Below are positions 15,632 through 23,221 of a stretch of 35,204 nt of DNA, in pieces; position 1 is the first letter of the stretch, and each line of letters opens with the position of its first letter. The translations under genes were made by a program, and so were the position numbers. The notes beneath the pieces were generated by a model. It was given only the letters and a program-made list of their open reading frames with translations. It made no database searches and was not told where the DNA came from. Origin of the DNA: Mageeibacillus sp. UBA1046 (GTDB taxonomy: Bacteria; Bacillota; Clostridia; Saccharofermentanales; DTU023). The stretch is from positions 109,275-144,478 of the forward strand of contig DCDV01000004.1 in the NCBI GenBank assembly GCA_002316595.1, written 5' to 3'.

Positions 15632-17076
15632 TTTAAGTCGCGGTTCTCAAAGTCCAGCTCCCTCAGATGCTGAGGCTTATTGCGCCAGTCAGCGCGTACT
15701 TTGACAAACAGGGAAAGATCGACCGGACAGCCTACCATCTTTTCAATATTTTCTCTGGAATTAATGCCGATATTCTTGATCATATTACCGCCTTTGCCCA
15801 GCAATATCCTTTTGTGGCTTTCTCTCTCAGTCAGCACTGTCGCGCTGATTTGCACTCTTGTGCGCTTACCTTCGCTATTGTATTCCTCATCGATTGACTC
15901 TATCATCACTGCAATGCCGTAGGGCAGCTCCTCCTGCAGGCGATAGAGAATGGATTCGCGAATCAGCTCGGCTGCGAGCATTCTCTCGGTCTGATCTGAG
16001 TAATTCTCCTCGGAGAACAACGGTTCCGACAAGGGCAGAACTTTCTTTATCTCGTCGATCAGAATGTCCACACCCTCACCGCTGCGGGCTGAGATGGGTA
16101 CAAAGGAAGTGATTTTATAATTTTGGTTGAAGATATCAATAAGGGGCAGCATGCCCTCTTTTGCTGCAATATCCGTCTTGTTCAAGATGATGATCACCGG
16201 TTTGTTTAGTTCTTCAGCCTTCTGCAGCAAGCGGTGCTCTATGGTGTCCACAAAAGGTTTGAATCCGGCCTCGATCATCAGACAGACAACATCGGCCTCC
16301 AGCAAAGCCTGTTCTGCGGCCTGGAGCATAAAGTGTCCCAGCCTGTTCGAGGGCTGATGTATTCCGGGCGTATCTAGCAGAACAATTTGCGCTTCCTCGT
16401 CGGTATAGACGCCGCGGATCATTTTCTGTGTTGTCTGAGGTTTGGGAGATATGATGGCGATCTTGGTGCCGATCAGATAGTTCATGAGTGTGGATTTGCC
16501 CACGTTGGGACGGCCGATAATCGCGACATAACCCGCCCTGAAATTTTCGGGCGCAGCGTGTTCCAGCTCCTGAATTATGCTTTCCTGGAGTGAGAACATT
16601 CTTGTCTCTTCTGCCTTCTCACCATGATCAAAGCCCAGCAGATGCAGACAGCCGTGTACAGTAAGCAAAACCATTTCCTCTTGCAGTGATCGCCCCAGTC
16701 TTGACGCCTGCTCAGCTGCCCTCTCAGGACAAATAGCAATGTCTCCCAGATGAACGAACTCTTGATCATCTACTATTTCCACGTCCCAGGCATTGAGCCC
16801 TCCGCTCAAGACGCCCTCTTCAATGGGCAGAGACGGGAATGAAAGCACATCAGTAACATCGTCACTGTTCATGTATTCGCGGTTAAGCGCCTGCATCGAC
16901 TCACAATCTGATAAAAGAATTGAGATCTGAGCGGTCACGCCTTCAGCAGCCAGTTCTTCAAGCAGGGGGAAGCCGGCAAAGGTTTTCTTCGCAGCCGCAA
17001 TAAGCTGAGTCTCTATGGCCTGATTGGCCAGCTCAGCGACATTATTTTCAATTTGAACAATCATAGGTGAATTCAT
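15628..17076 (-). CDS. era: Fused endoribonuclease YbeY and GTPase Era
   Basis: One open frame of 482 residues joins two normally separate 16S rRNA maturation factors. Residues 1 to about 170 are YbeY, with VTDVLSFPSLP, HLGDIAICPERA and the zinc-binding HGCLHLLGFDH at about 140-151. After a short linker (about 172-183) comes Era: P-loop GRPNVGKST near 188, switch region PQTTQKMIRGVYT, DTPGIHQPSNRLG, NKTD and SARSGEGVD, then a C-terminal KH domain with LGKGGNMIKNIGINSRENIEK and VKVRADWRNKP. Nothing is missing from Era. In YbeY, the usual Tyr/Phe-Arg after the conserved Leu-Asn is Tyr-Met (Met69). The ATG at 17076 has GGAGG 10 bases upstream; the GTG at 17085 is too close to it. It overlaps recO by 4 bp. 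dgkA and cdd, often found between ybeY and era, are absent. Confidence 0.95.
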   Translation of the reverse strand: MNSPMIVQIENNVAELANQAIETQLIAAAKKTFAGFPLLEELAAEGVTAQISILLSDCESMQALNREYMNSDDVTDVLSFPSLPIEEGVLSGGLNAWDVEIVDDQEFVHLGDIAICPERAAEQASRLGRSLQEEMVLLTVHGCLHLLGFDHGEKAEETRMFSLQESIIQELEHAAPENFRAGYVAIIGRPNVGKSTLMNYLIGTKIAIISPKPQTTQKMIRGVYTDEEAQIVLLDTPGIHQPSNRLGHFMLQAAEQALLEADVVCLMIEAGFKPFVDTIEHRLLQKAEELNKPVIIILNKTDIAAKEGMLPLIDIFNQNYKITSFVPISARSGEGVDILIDEIKKVLPLSEPLFSEENYSDQTERMLAAELIRESILYRLQEELPYGIAVMIESIDEEYNSEGKRTRVQISATVLTERESHKRILLGKGGNMIKNIGINSRENIEKMVGCPVDLSLFVKVRADWRNKPQHLRELDFENRDLK

Positions 17077-17142
17077 GTAGTCCACGCCTCCTGAGCAATT
17101 CCCGGCATGCCGGCTGAATCTCCTGAGAACTCACAGACTTGC

Positions 17143-19320
17143 TCATGTTGTCGCTGTCTCAAGCTTCTTCTCCGGATAGGCAATCCGCTGGTGTAAGTGA
17201 CCGGAGTAAACGTGCAGAAAGGAGAGAATTATGGTTTCAACCTGAGCGAAAGACAATCCCGACTTAATCAGTTGATTCTGATCTGTCTTGGTCTTGACTA
17301 TGCGCCTGATCAGTTTCTCTGCCCCGGCGATATCTTCAGGATTGACCGAACGCATGGCAGCTTCCACAGAATCCGCTAACATCACGACAGCAGATTCCTG
17401 ACTGTCAGGCAATGGCGTCTGGTAGCTGTAGGATGATGGCGGCGGAACGGGCTTGCCGTCTGCTTCCGCAGCTTCACTCGCCTTATGATAAAAGTATTCC
17501 AAGACAGTCGAACCGTGATGCTGATTAATGATGTTCAATACCGGTTGCGGCAGTCTGTATTTCCTGCCCAGCCGGACACCATCGGCAGGATGCTTTGTAA
17601 TCGTTTTGCTGCTCTCTTGAGGCAGCATATAGTCATGAGGGTTATCTCCGTCCTGATTCTCAGTGAAGGCCATGGGATTTTCCAGCTTGCCGATATCGTG
17701 GAAGTATGATCCTACCCTGACGATCATGGTGTTAGCGCCGATAGCTTCAGCGGCAGCCTCTGCCAGATTGGCCACCATCATGGAATGCTGTGAAGTCCCC
17801 GGCGCTTCAATGAACAGGCGCCTCAAAAGCGGATGACTGGTTTGCGACAGCTCAATCAGGCGCAAGGGGGATACAGTATTAAAGATCATTTCAAACACAG
17901 GCATGCTGCCGATGGCGACAATTACCGAAAATATGCCGCTCAGGAATGCCTGCAGCATGTGCGAGAGCATAATATCCAAAGTCTCATGTGCGAGCAGGCC
18001 GAAAACAACACTCATGCTCAAGCACACAAAAGAGGTGGCAAGAATTATCTTTGCGTAGTTGTCATGTTTGCCTATGCCTTTAGTGTACAGTGCTGCCGTC
18101 ATACAGCCTGCCAAAGCAGTCATTGGGAAAGCAACTTCGAATCCGGTCATGGGGATTATCATGATAATGAGCAAAGTCGATACTACAGCTGCTGTACGGA
18201 AGCCAAAATATGCAGCCAGGACTACCGCTGCAAAATAAACCGGCGGAGCCAGCGGATTGTTCTGGGCCAGATAAACTGAGGCTGCCAGGGGCAGCAGTAC
18301 AGCCAGTACTAAAGCAAGAAGGTTGCGCGGCGAATCCCCCATTTGCAGATGATATCGTCTAAAGTAAGCTATGCCGATGCCGGAAAGGAGAACCACCAGC
18401 ATTAAAGTTCCTAGCATGCGAATCCAGTCAATTCTTTGATTTCCTGTCAAGTCCAGATCCAGCAGCATCTGCCAGGTGGCCTCTGTGATCAGATCTCCTC
18501 TCGAGACAATTCTGGCACCTCTGTTAACCATCACCGGGTTGTTGATTACGCGGTCATAAGCTGCCTGGCGTGCGTTGATGGTAGCCTCGTCATTAGGAAT
18601 GACATTGGGACGGAGGATCAGCTGCAGCGTTTCACCTGCCAAAGTCACATCATCGCTGTAAAATTCACTATTTTCTCTCAGAGTTCTGACCGCCTGACTG
18701 ATAGACAGACCAAGCTGTGACTGGTCGAGAGAATCAGCCATAATTGCTTGTGACTGAGTCTCCAGAATATCGGCGAAATTGTTGAAGCGAATCTCAGACA
18801 TCTTCATCAGTTCCTGCGCGTCAGCGGCAGGCAGAGTAATCCCCAGACTCTGATCCAGCTCTGAAATCAAGGTGGAAGCTGAGATCTGAATTTCAGTTTC
18901 TGTAGGCTGTCTCAGGCCTGTGCCGGAGGTAGGCTCAGCAGCTTCATCTCCCGGCCTGCCCTGTGCGTCTTCTCCTTCTGAGTCAGGATTTTCAGCCTGC
19001 GGCTGCTGCACCATGTAGATCGCATCTCTTCTGGCGCCGACCATGTCGATAAAGTGTTTAATATCGGCTATGGCGGCAGCGCTTGCCTGTTCTGACCTCA
19101 TCATCACAGTCTGAATCTCGGCCTGTGCCTGCACTGCCCTTCTTTGTGTCTCGATATTATCTGCAATAGCTCGCGGAGCGTTAATATCGTAGTCGCTGAT
19201 GTCACCGACATTGAGATCATAATTTTCCGGCATTGAGCCGACATAAATAGATAAGGTGAAGACGACTATCATCAGCAGAAGGATTGCCCAGGTAAGTGCC
19301 GTATTTCTCGCCATCTTCAT
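17143..19320 (-). CDS. pgpH: PgpH-type 7TM HD-domain phosphodiesterase (c-di-AMP)
   Basis: PgpH-family proteins hydrolyse cyclic di-AMP at the inner face of the membrane. The 725-residue protein has an N-terminal membrane helix (TWAILLLMIVVFTLSIYVG). A large extracytoplasmic region follows to about residue 310, including an acidic, Pro/Gly-rich insert near residues 105-140. About seven transmembrane helices follow, to about residue 490. The cytoplasmic HD domain starts with LIELSQTSHPLLRRLFIEAP and GTSQHSMMVANLAEAAAEAIG. The metal-binding SYFHDIGKLENP lies near 540, with TKHPADGVRLGRKYRLPQ and INQHHGSTVLEYFYHKA further on. Length and order match PgpH. The start lies 3 bp after the phoH stop; ATG at 19314 is an alternative. 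The phoH-pgpH-ybeY order matches Bacillus subtilis. Confidence 0.93.
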   Translation of the reverse strand: MKMARNTALTWAILLLMIVVFTLSIYVGSMPENYDLNVGDISDYDINAPRAIADNIETQRRAVQAQAEIQTVMMRSEQASAAAIADIKHFIDMVGARRDAIYMVQQPQAENPDSEGEDAQGRPGDEAAEPTSGTGLRQPTETEIQISASTLISELDQSLGITLPAADAQELMKMSEIRFNNFADILETQSQAIMADSLDQSQLGLSISQAVRTLRENSEFYSDDVTLAGETLQLILRPNVIPNDEATINARQAAYDRVINNPVMVNRGARIVSRGDLITEATWQMLLDLDLTGNQRIDWIRMLGTLMLVVLLSGIGIAYFRRYHLQMGDSPRNLLALVLAVLLPLAASVYLAQNNPLAPPVYFAAVVLAAYFGFRTAAVVSTLLIIMIIPMTGFEVAFPMTALAGCMTAALYTKGIGKHDNYAKIILATSFVCLSMSVVFGLLAHETLDIMLSHMLQAFLSGIFSVIVAIGSMPVFEMIFNTVSPLRLIELSQTSHPLLRRLFIEAPGTSQHSMMVANLAEAAAEAIGANTMIVRVGSYFHDIGKLENPMAFTENQDGDNPHDYMLPQESSKTITKHPADGVRLGRKYRLPQPVLNIINQHHGSTVLEYFYHKASEAAEADGKPVPPPSSYSYQTPLPDSQESAVVMLADSVEAAMRSVNPEDIAGAEKLIRRIVKTKTDQNQLIKSGLSFAQVETIILSFLHVYSGHLHQRIAYPEKKLETATT

Positions 19321-19323
19321 CGC

Positions 19324-20304
19324 TTACATTCCCCGCTTTCTGTTTTGCTTCTTAATATGATCTGCCTCATACGCCTGTATTATACGTTGGACCAGAGGGT
19401 TACGCACTATGTCCCGCTGAGTCAGCCTGATCGTACCTATGCCTTCAACTTTGCTCAAGAGCTTGGCAGCTTCTTCCAGGCCGCTCCTGCGGTCAGGCGG
19501 CAGGTCAATCTGGGTAATATCTCCGGTTACCACGGCTTTGGCATGAAAGCCGATCCTGGTCAGAAACATTTTCATTTGCTCTCTGGTTGTATTCTGGGCC
19601 TCATCGAGGATGATGAAAGCGTCATCCAGCGTCCTGCCCCGCATATACGCTAAAGGCGAGACTTCAATTAAGCCTTTATCCATGTTCTTGAGGTAAGAAT
19701 CAGTTCCCATCAAGTCATTAAGAGCGTCATAGAGAGGACGCATATAAGGATCGACCTTATCCTGGAGTGCGCCGGGCAGGAAACCCAGCTTCTCACCGGC
19801 CTCAACAGCAGGACGGGTGAGAATAATTCTGGAGACATTATGCTCGCGGAAGGCCTTCACCGCCATCGCGACGGCCAGATAGGTCTTGCCTGTGCCGGCA
19901 GGGCCAATGGCGAAAGTCAGTTCATTCTTCTCAATCGACTCGACATATTTCTTCTGCCCGAAGGTTTTGCTCAGAATGGGTCTGCCTTTGGCATTCACAC
20001 AGATGATGTCCGGGGAGAACTCTTTAAAGACAACTTCCTGATCGCCGCTCCTGACAGCGTCAATCAGATACCGCACCAATTGCTCGGTAAGCGGGTGTCC
20101 CGCCTGATGCAGCACTTCCATTTTGGCGTATAGTTGTATGGCGGAGTCAATATCCGCCTCGTTTTCGCCGCGAACAACCAGTCCGTCTATTGTTGTATCC
20201 GTTTCGACCTTAAACAGTTCGTCTACCAGTCTGGCATGCCCGTTGAAGGCTCCCATCACCGCCATGCCGGCGCCTGTATGGTCAAATGTAATTCTTTTTT
20301 CCAT
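19324..20304 (-). CDS. phoH: PhoH-family ATPase
   Basis: The 326-residue protein has the PhoH core: Walker A FAIGPAGTGKTYLAVAMAV at about residues 130-148, IILTRPAVEAGEKLGFLPGAL, Walker B FIILDEAQNTTREQMKMFLTR and VVTGDITQIDLP. The N-terminal ITFDHTGAG segment and the helix SAIQLYAKMEVLHQAG are also usual. PhoH (YbeZ in E. coli) is a helicase-like ATPase that is linked to YbeY and rRNA processing. The basic tail KKQNRKRGM may bind RNA. No clear Shine-Dalgarno precedes the ATG at 20304, but the N-terminus fits the family. The gene is followed by pgpH after 3 bp. Confidence 0.95.
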   Translation of the reverse strand: MEKRITFDHTGAGMAVMGAFNGHARLVDELFKVETDTTIDGLVVRGENEADIDSAIQLYAKMEVLHQAGHPLTEQLVRYLIDAVRSGDQEVVFKEFSPDIICVNAKGRPILSKTFGQKKYVESIEKNELTFAIGPAGTGKTYLAVAMAVKAFREHNVSRIILTRPAVEAGEKLGFLPGALQDKVDPYMRPLYDALNDLMGTDSYLKNMDKGLIEVSPLAYMRGRTLDDAFIILDEAQNTTREQMKMFLTRIGFHAKAVVTGDITQIDLPPDRRSGLEEAAKLLSKVEGIGTIRLTQRDIVRNPLVQRIIQAYEADHIKKQNRKRGM

Positions 20305-20321
20305 ATAAAAGCAGTATATCT

Positions 20322-21035
20322 TTACTCAACAGGCAACAGCAAATCTTTTTGGTAAGATATTCTGTCCTCACTGAGAGCGGGAATTACAACCTTATCCTCA
20401 TGCTTGATAGTTATCGTCCAGTTTTCACCGGTCAGTTCCTGTAAAATTACAGATTTTACATTCTCCAGATAAGGAATAATGTAACCGTTAATATCATCCG
20501 GATCGACAATAGCCTTTATTTCAAATATTCCGCTCCTGTCAAAACGCACACCATTGATCAGGATCTGATCATCAATCGCTCTTATTTCAGTTGTCGATGC
20601 CTTGCGCTCACCATTAATAGATACAGCCTGAGCTCCAAGTGACGCCAGTTCATTAGTAAACTGGCGCAAGACAGAGTCGCGCATCTTGGCCGGCGGTTTG
20701 CAGGACAAGGAGATAACTACCCCCTCATTCTCCACTCTGCGCAGCCCGGCAAAAATAGCGTAATTTTCTTTTTCTTCAATAATCTTGGCAATGGCGCCTG
20801 CCTCAGAGCCGCTCAGCTCATTTTCCAAAGTACGGATATAGTTATAGAGCTCATTGTTGCGCTGATCCAGCTCCTGGTTCTTCCTTTGATATTCAATCAC
20901 GGAATTCTGTAATTCCTGCAAGCTGTCTCTCGATCTGGATCTCCTGTTGAGATTTGTCATTTGCAACGCCAGCAAAACCCCCAGAACGACACAGACGACA
21001 ATGACAAAAATGCTGCGGCCATATTTAATCTTCAC
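20322..21035 (-). CDS. DUF881 family membrane-anchored coiled-coil protein (second copy)
   Basis: The protein has a single N-terminal membrane helix (IFVIVVCVVLGVLLALQM). A coiled coil follows at about residues 35-75 (LQELQNSVIEYQRKNQELDQ and on), and then an extracytoplasmic DUF881 domain. That domain has GVVISLSCKPP, LRQFTNELASLGAQAVSING, EIRAIDDQILINGVRF and IFEIKAIVDPDDINGYI. The function of DUF881 proteins (YlxW/YlxX type) is unknown; topology suggests an envelope or division-associated role. The start is GTG at 21035, with GGAGG 9 bases upstream inside the preceding gene, which it overlaps by 11 bp. It is a diverged tandem paralogue of its neighbour. Confidence 0.85.
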   Translation of the reverse strand: MKIKYGRSIFVIVVCVVLGVLLALQMTNLNRRSRSRDSLQELQNSVIEYQRKNQELDQRNNELYNYIRTLENELSGSEAGAIAKIIEEKENYAIFAGLRRVENEGVVISLSCKPPAKMRDSVLRQFTNELASLGAQAVSINGERKASTTEIRAIDDQILINGVRFDRSGIFEIKAIVDPDDINGYIIPYLENVKSVILQELTGENWTITIKHEDKVVIPALSEDRISYQKDLLLPVE

Positions 21036-21834
21036 TGCGTGTTACCTCCAGTTGAGTAATATATTTTCTATAATCATCATACTCCGAGAATGACGGTACA
21101 ATGATCTGCCCTTCTTCTATAGTCAATCTGACTCCAACATCAATACTTGTAATTCTTTGTAAATATCTGTCCGTTTCCAATGCTTCTCTCATTTCTTCCG
21201 GCGGTCCTATGGCCAAAATAACATACGGCGGAGTCATTCGTCTTGTAAAACAGCGTATGGTAGGACCTATGCAATAAATCTGCGGCAAGGCAGTTATCCG
21301 GATATCGTTAAAAGACATCGCTCTGGCACCTGATCCTGCCAGCAGGTTTAACACATGAGTTATGGTCCCGTCATGAATCAGCGCGTCTGCACTGTCTGTC
21401 AGAGGGTTAAATTCCTCTTTGTCTTGCAAAGTAATAATAAGCCCTTGCCCGGTGACAGCTTCCTGGCCTGCCAGCAGTCTCGCTTCGTCAAGCTCGGCCA
21501 GCAATTCCGGTCCGACATCATCTAAGTCTAAGGAATTAAGCAGATCACGCCGGTTATTCTCAAGACTTTTTTGTTGCCGCAGCAAAGCTTCATTATTTAG
21601 AATGAGAGCGTTCAGCTCGTCTTCAACTTCTTCATACTGCCTGGTAATCTCGTCTGCCTCGCTCTCCTCACCAATACTATTAATGAATGAGGCTAAAGCG
21701 ACCCCGACGATTATGAGCAAAACAAACAAAAGCCAGTAGACCGGATTGTCAAAAATGGTCCTGACTTTGTTATCTTTATTCTCCGTATTATCTTTAAGCG
21801 TCTTCGTATTCTGCTCTATTTCTTTATCCTTCAT
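21025..21834 (-). CDS. DUF881 family membrane-anchored coiled-coil protein (first copy)
   Basis: A polar N-terminus of about 35 residues precedes one membrane helix (VYWLLFVLLIIVGVALASFI). A coiled coil follows (ITRQYEEVEDELNALILNNE), and then a DUF881 domain. It has GQGLIITLQDKEEFNPL, LIHDGTITHVLNLLAGSGAR, SFNDIRITALPQIYCIGPTI and PYVILAIGPPEEMREALET. The family fold is clear, but its biochemical role is not known. I use the ATG at 21834, which overlaps the stop of the pseudouridine synthase gene by 11 bp. A longer frame from a TTG at 21861 lacks support. With the following DUF881 gene it probably forms paired envelope proteins. Confidence 0.85.
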   Translation of the reverse strand: MKDKEIEQNTKTLKDNTENKDNKVRTIFDNPVYWLLFVLLIIVGVALASFINSIGEESEADEITRQYEEVEDELNALILNNEALLRQQKSLENNRRDLLNSLDLDDVGPELLAELDEARLLAGQEAVTGQGLIITLQDKEEFNPLTDSADALIHDGTITHVLNLLAGSGARAMSFNDIRITALPQIYCIGPTIRCFTRRMTPPYVILAIGPPEEMREALETDRYLQRITSIDVGVRLTIEEGQIIVPSFSEYDDYRKYITQLEVTRSED

Positions 21835-22729
21835 TTCGCATATATTCCATCGCGGATTCAAACTCCGGGGGCAGTTCTGAAGTCAGGGCAATCGTCTCAC
21901 CGGACCGGGGGTGAACAAATTCCAGACGGGAGGCGTGCAATAACTGCCCTTTGGAAAAAATACCGGGCCACTTCATCCCGTACAAGGTGTCACCCACTAT
22001 CGGGTGTCCAATATAGGCCAGATGAACTCTAATCTGATGAGTCCTGCCGCTGACCAGCTCACAGCTGAGATGAGCCCCTCGCAAAGCCTGCTCAATCACA
22101 TCGATCTTTGTTATTGCAGGCTTGCCTGAGCTGATTACTGACATACGCTGCCGGTGATTAGGATCACGGCCGATAGGTGCATCAATTACAGCTGATACTG
22201 CATCCAGTTTACCCCAGACAATAGCATTATAAAATCTTCTGAGCGTGCGCTTCTCCAGCTGAGAAGCGATAGCCAGGTGTGCTTCATTATTCTTGGCCAC
22301 GATCATAATTCCTGTAGTGTCCTTATCCAGCCGGTGCACAATCCCCGGGCGGGACACCCCCTGAATATCGGACAGATCATCCTCGCAATAAGACAGCAGA
22401 GCATTAACCAAAGTGCCGTCCCGGATCCCGGCTGCCGGATGAACGACCATACCTCTGGGTTTGTTCAAAACCAAGAGGTCATCGTCTTCTAATACAATAT
22501 CGAGAGGAATATCCTCAGGCAGTGGGAATGGATCTACTATCTCTTCTCTGATTAAAAATACATCTCCGGCTGAAACCGGCTGCGATGCTTTGACAGGCAG
22601 ATCATTTAAAGTCACATCACCGTCTTCGATCAGCCGCTGGATGGAAGTGCGAGACATGTCGCTTTGTTTTGCCAGCCAGGCATCCAGCCGAGGCGCATCC
22701 TCAGACGCCTGAATAGAGTGGATCTTCAT
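21824..22729 (-). CDS. RluD-like 23S rRNA pseudouridine synthase
   Basis: This enzyme isomerises uridines in RNA to pseudouridine, most likely in 23S rRNA. An N-terminal S4 RNA-binding domain (RLDAWLAKQSDMSRTSIQRL, LNDLPVKASQPVSAGD) is followed by the catalytic domain. That domain has DDLLVLNKPRGMVVHP, the active-site Asp in GIVHRLDKDTTGIMIVAKN, and SGRTHQIRVHLAYIGHPIVGD. The length of 301 residues is typical. AGGGTG lies about 7 bases before the ATG at 22729, 6 bp after the lspA stop. The lspA-rluD-like pair is standard in Bacillota (ylyB position in Bacillus). Confidence 0.94.
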   Translation of the reverse strand: MKIHSIQASEDAPRLDAWLAKQSDMSRTSIQRLIEDGDVTLNDLPVKASQPVSAGDVFLIREEIVDPFPLPEDIPLDIVLEDDDLLVLNKPRGMVVHPAAGIRDGTLVNALLSYCEDDLSDIQGVSRPGIVHRLDKDTTGIMIVAKNNEAHLAIASQLEKRTLRRFYNAIVWGKLDAVSAVIDAPIGRDPNHRQRMSVISSGKPAITKIDVIEQALRGAHLSCELVSGRTHQIRVHLAYIGHPIVGDTLYGMKWPGIFSKGQLLHASRLEFVHPRSGETIALTSELPPEFESAMEYMRNEG

Positions 22730-22735
22730 GCCTGA

Positions 22736-23221
22736 TCACCCTTTTTCAGGAGGGCAGCGGCCTGCCAGCTCATAGGAAAATTCCCGGTCACTCAATAAGA
22801 AGATTATCCCCAGTATTACTCCGACCGTCACAAACATGTCAGCCAGATTAAACACCGGGAAGCGATATGACCCAAAGATCAAAGAGAGGAAGTCTGTTAC
22901 TCTTCCCAATCTGACCCTGTCAATAAGATTGCCTATACCTCCGGCAGCAATCAAAACCAGAACCAGCTTGGACTTGAAGCCGCGGCAGAGCTGCAAATAA
23001 TATAGAACTACAGCGCTGATGGCAAGTGAGACAATGGCCAGCAATGTTGTTCCCCAGCTATATTCAGCCAGAAGATTCCAGGCCGCCCCGGAATTATAGG
23101 CTAATTCTAAATTAAAAAAGCCCGGTATTATCTGGATTATCCCGTCAGCCAGATATCTTTCCGCCATGGTTTTAGAAAACATGTCTAAGGCTAATAAGAT
23201 TAAGACTGTTACTGTGGCCAT
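22736..23221 (-). CDS. lspA: Lipoprotein signal peptidase (signal peptidase II)
   Basis: LspA cleaves the signal peptide of prolipoproteins after lipid attachment to Cys. The 161-residue protein has four hydrophobic helices. Its two catalytic Asp residues sit in the conserved GGIGNLIDRVRLGRVTDFL and VFNLADMFVTVG. ELAYNSGAAWNLL is the third family motif. The ATG at 23221 has GGAGGA 9 bases upstream and overlaps the end of the upstream lipoprotein gene by 13 bp. The two are therefore probably translationally coupled, an apt pairing of enzyme and substrate. Confidence 0.96.
   Translation of the reverse strand: MATVTVLILLALDMFSKTMAERYLADGIIQIIPGFFNLELAYNSGAAWNLLAEYSWGTTLLAIVSLAISAVVLYYLQLCRGFKSKLVLVLIAAGGIGNLIDRVRLGRVTDFLSLIFGSYRFPVFNLADMFVTVGVILGIIFLLSDREFSYELAGRCPPEKG

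Noticed and set aside
17833..18279. Plus-strand frame of 148 codons opposite pgpH
   Set aside because: It is antisense to the membrane region of pgpH and has a composition typical of a reversed hydrophobic gene.
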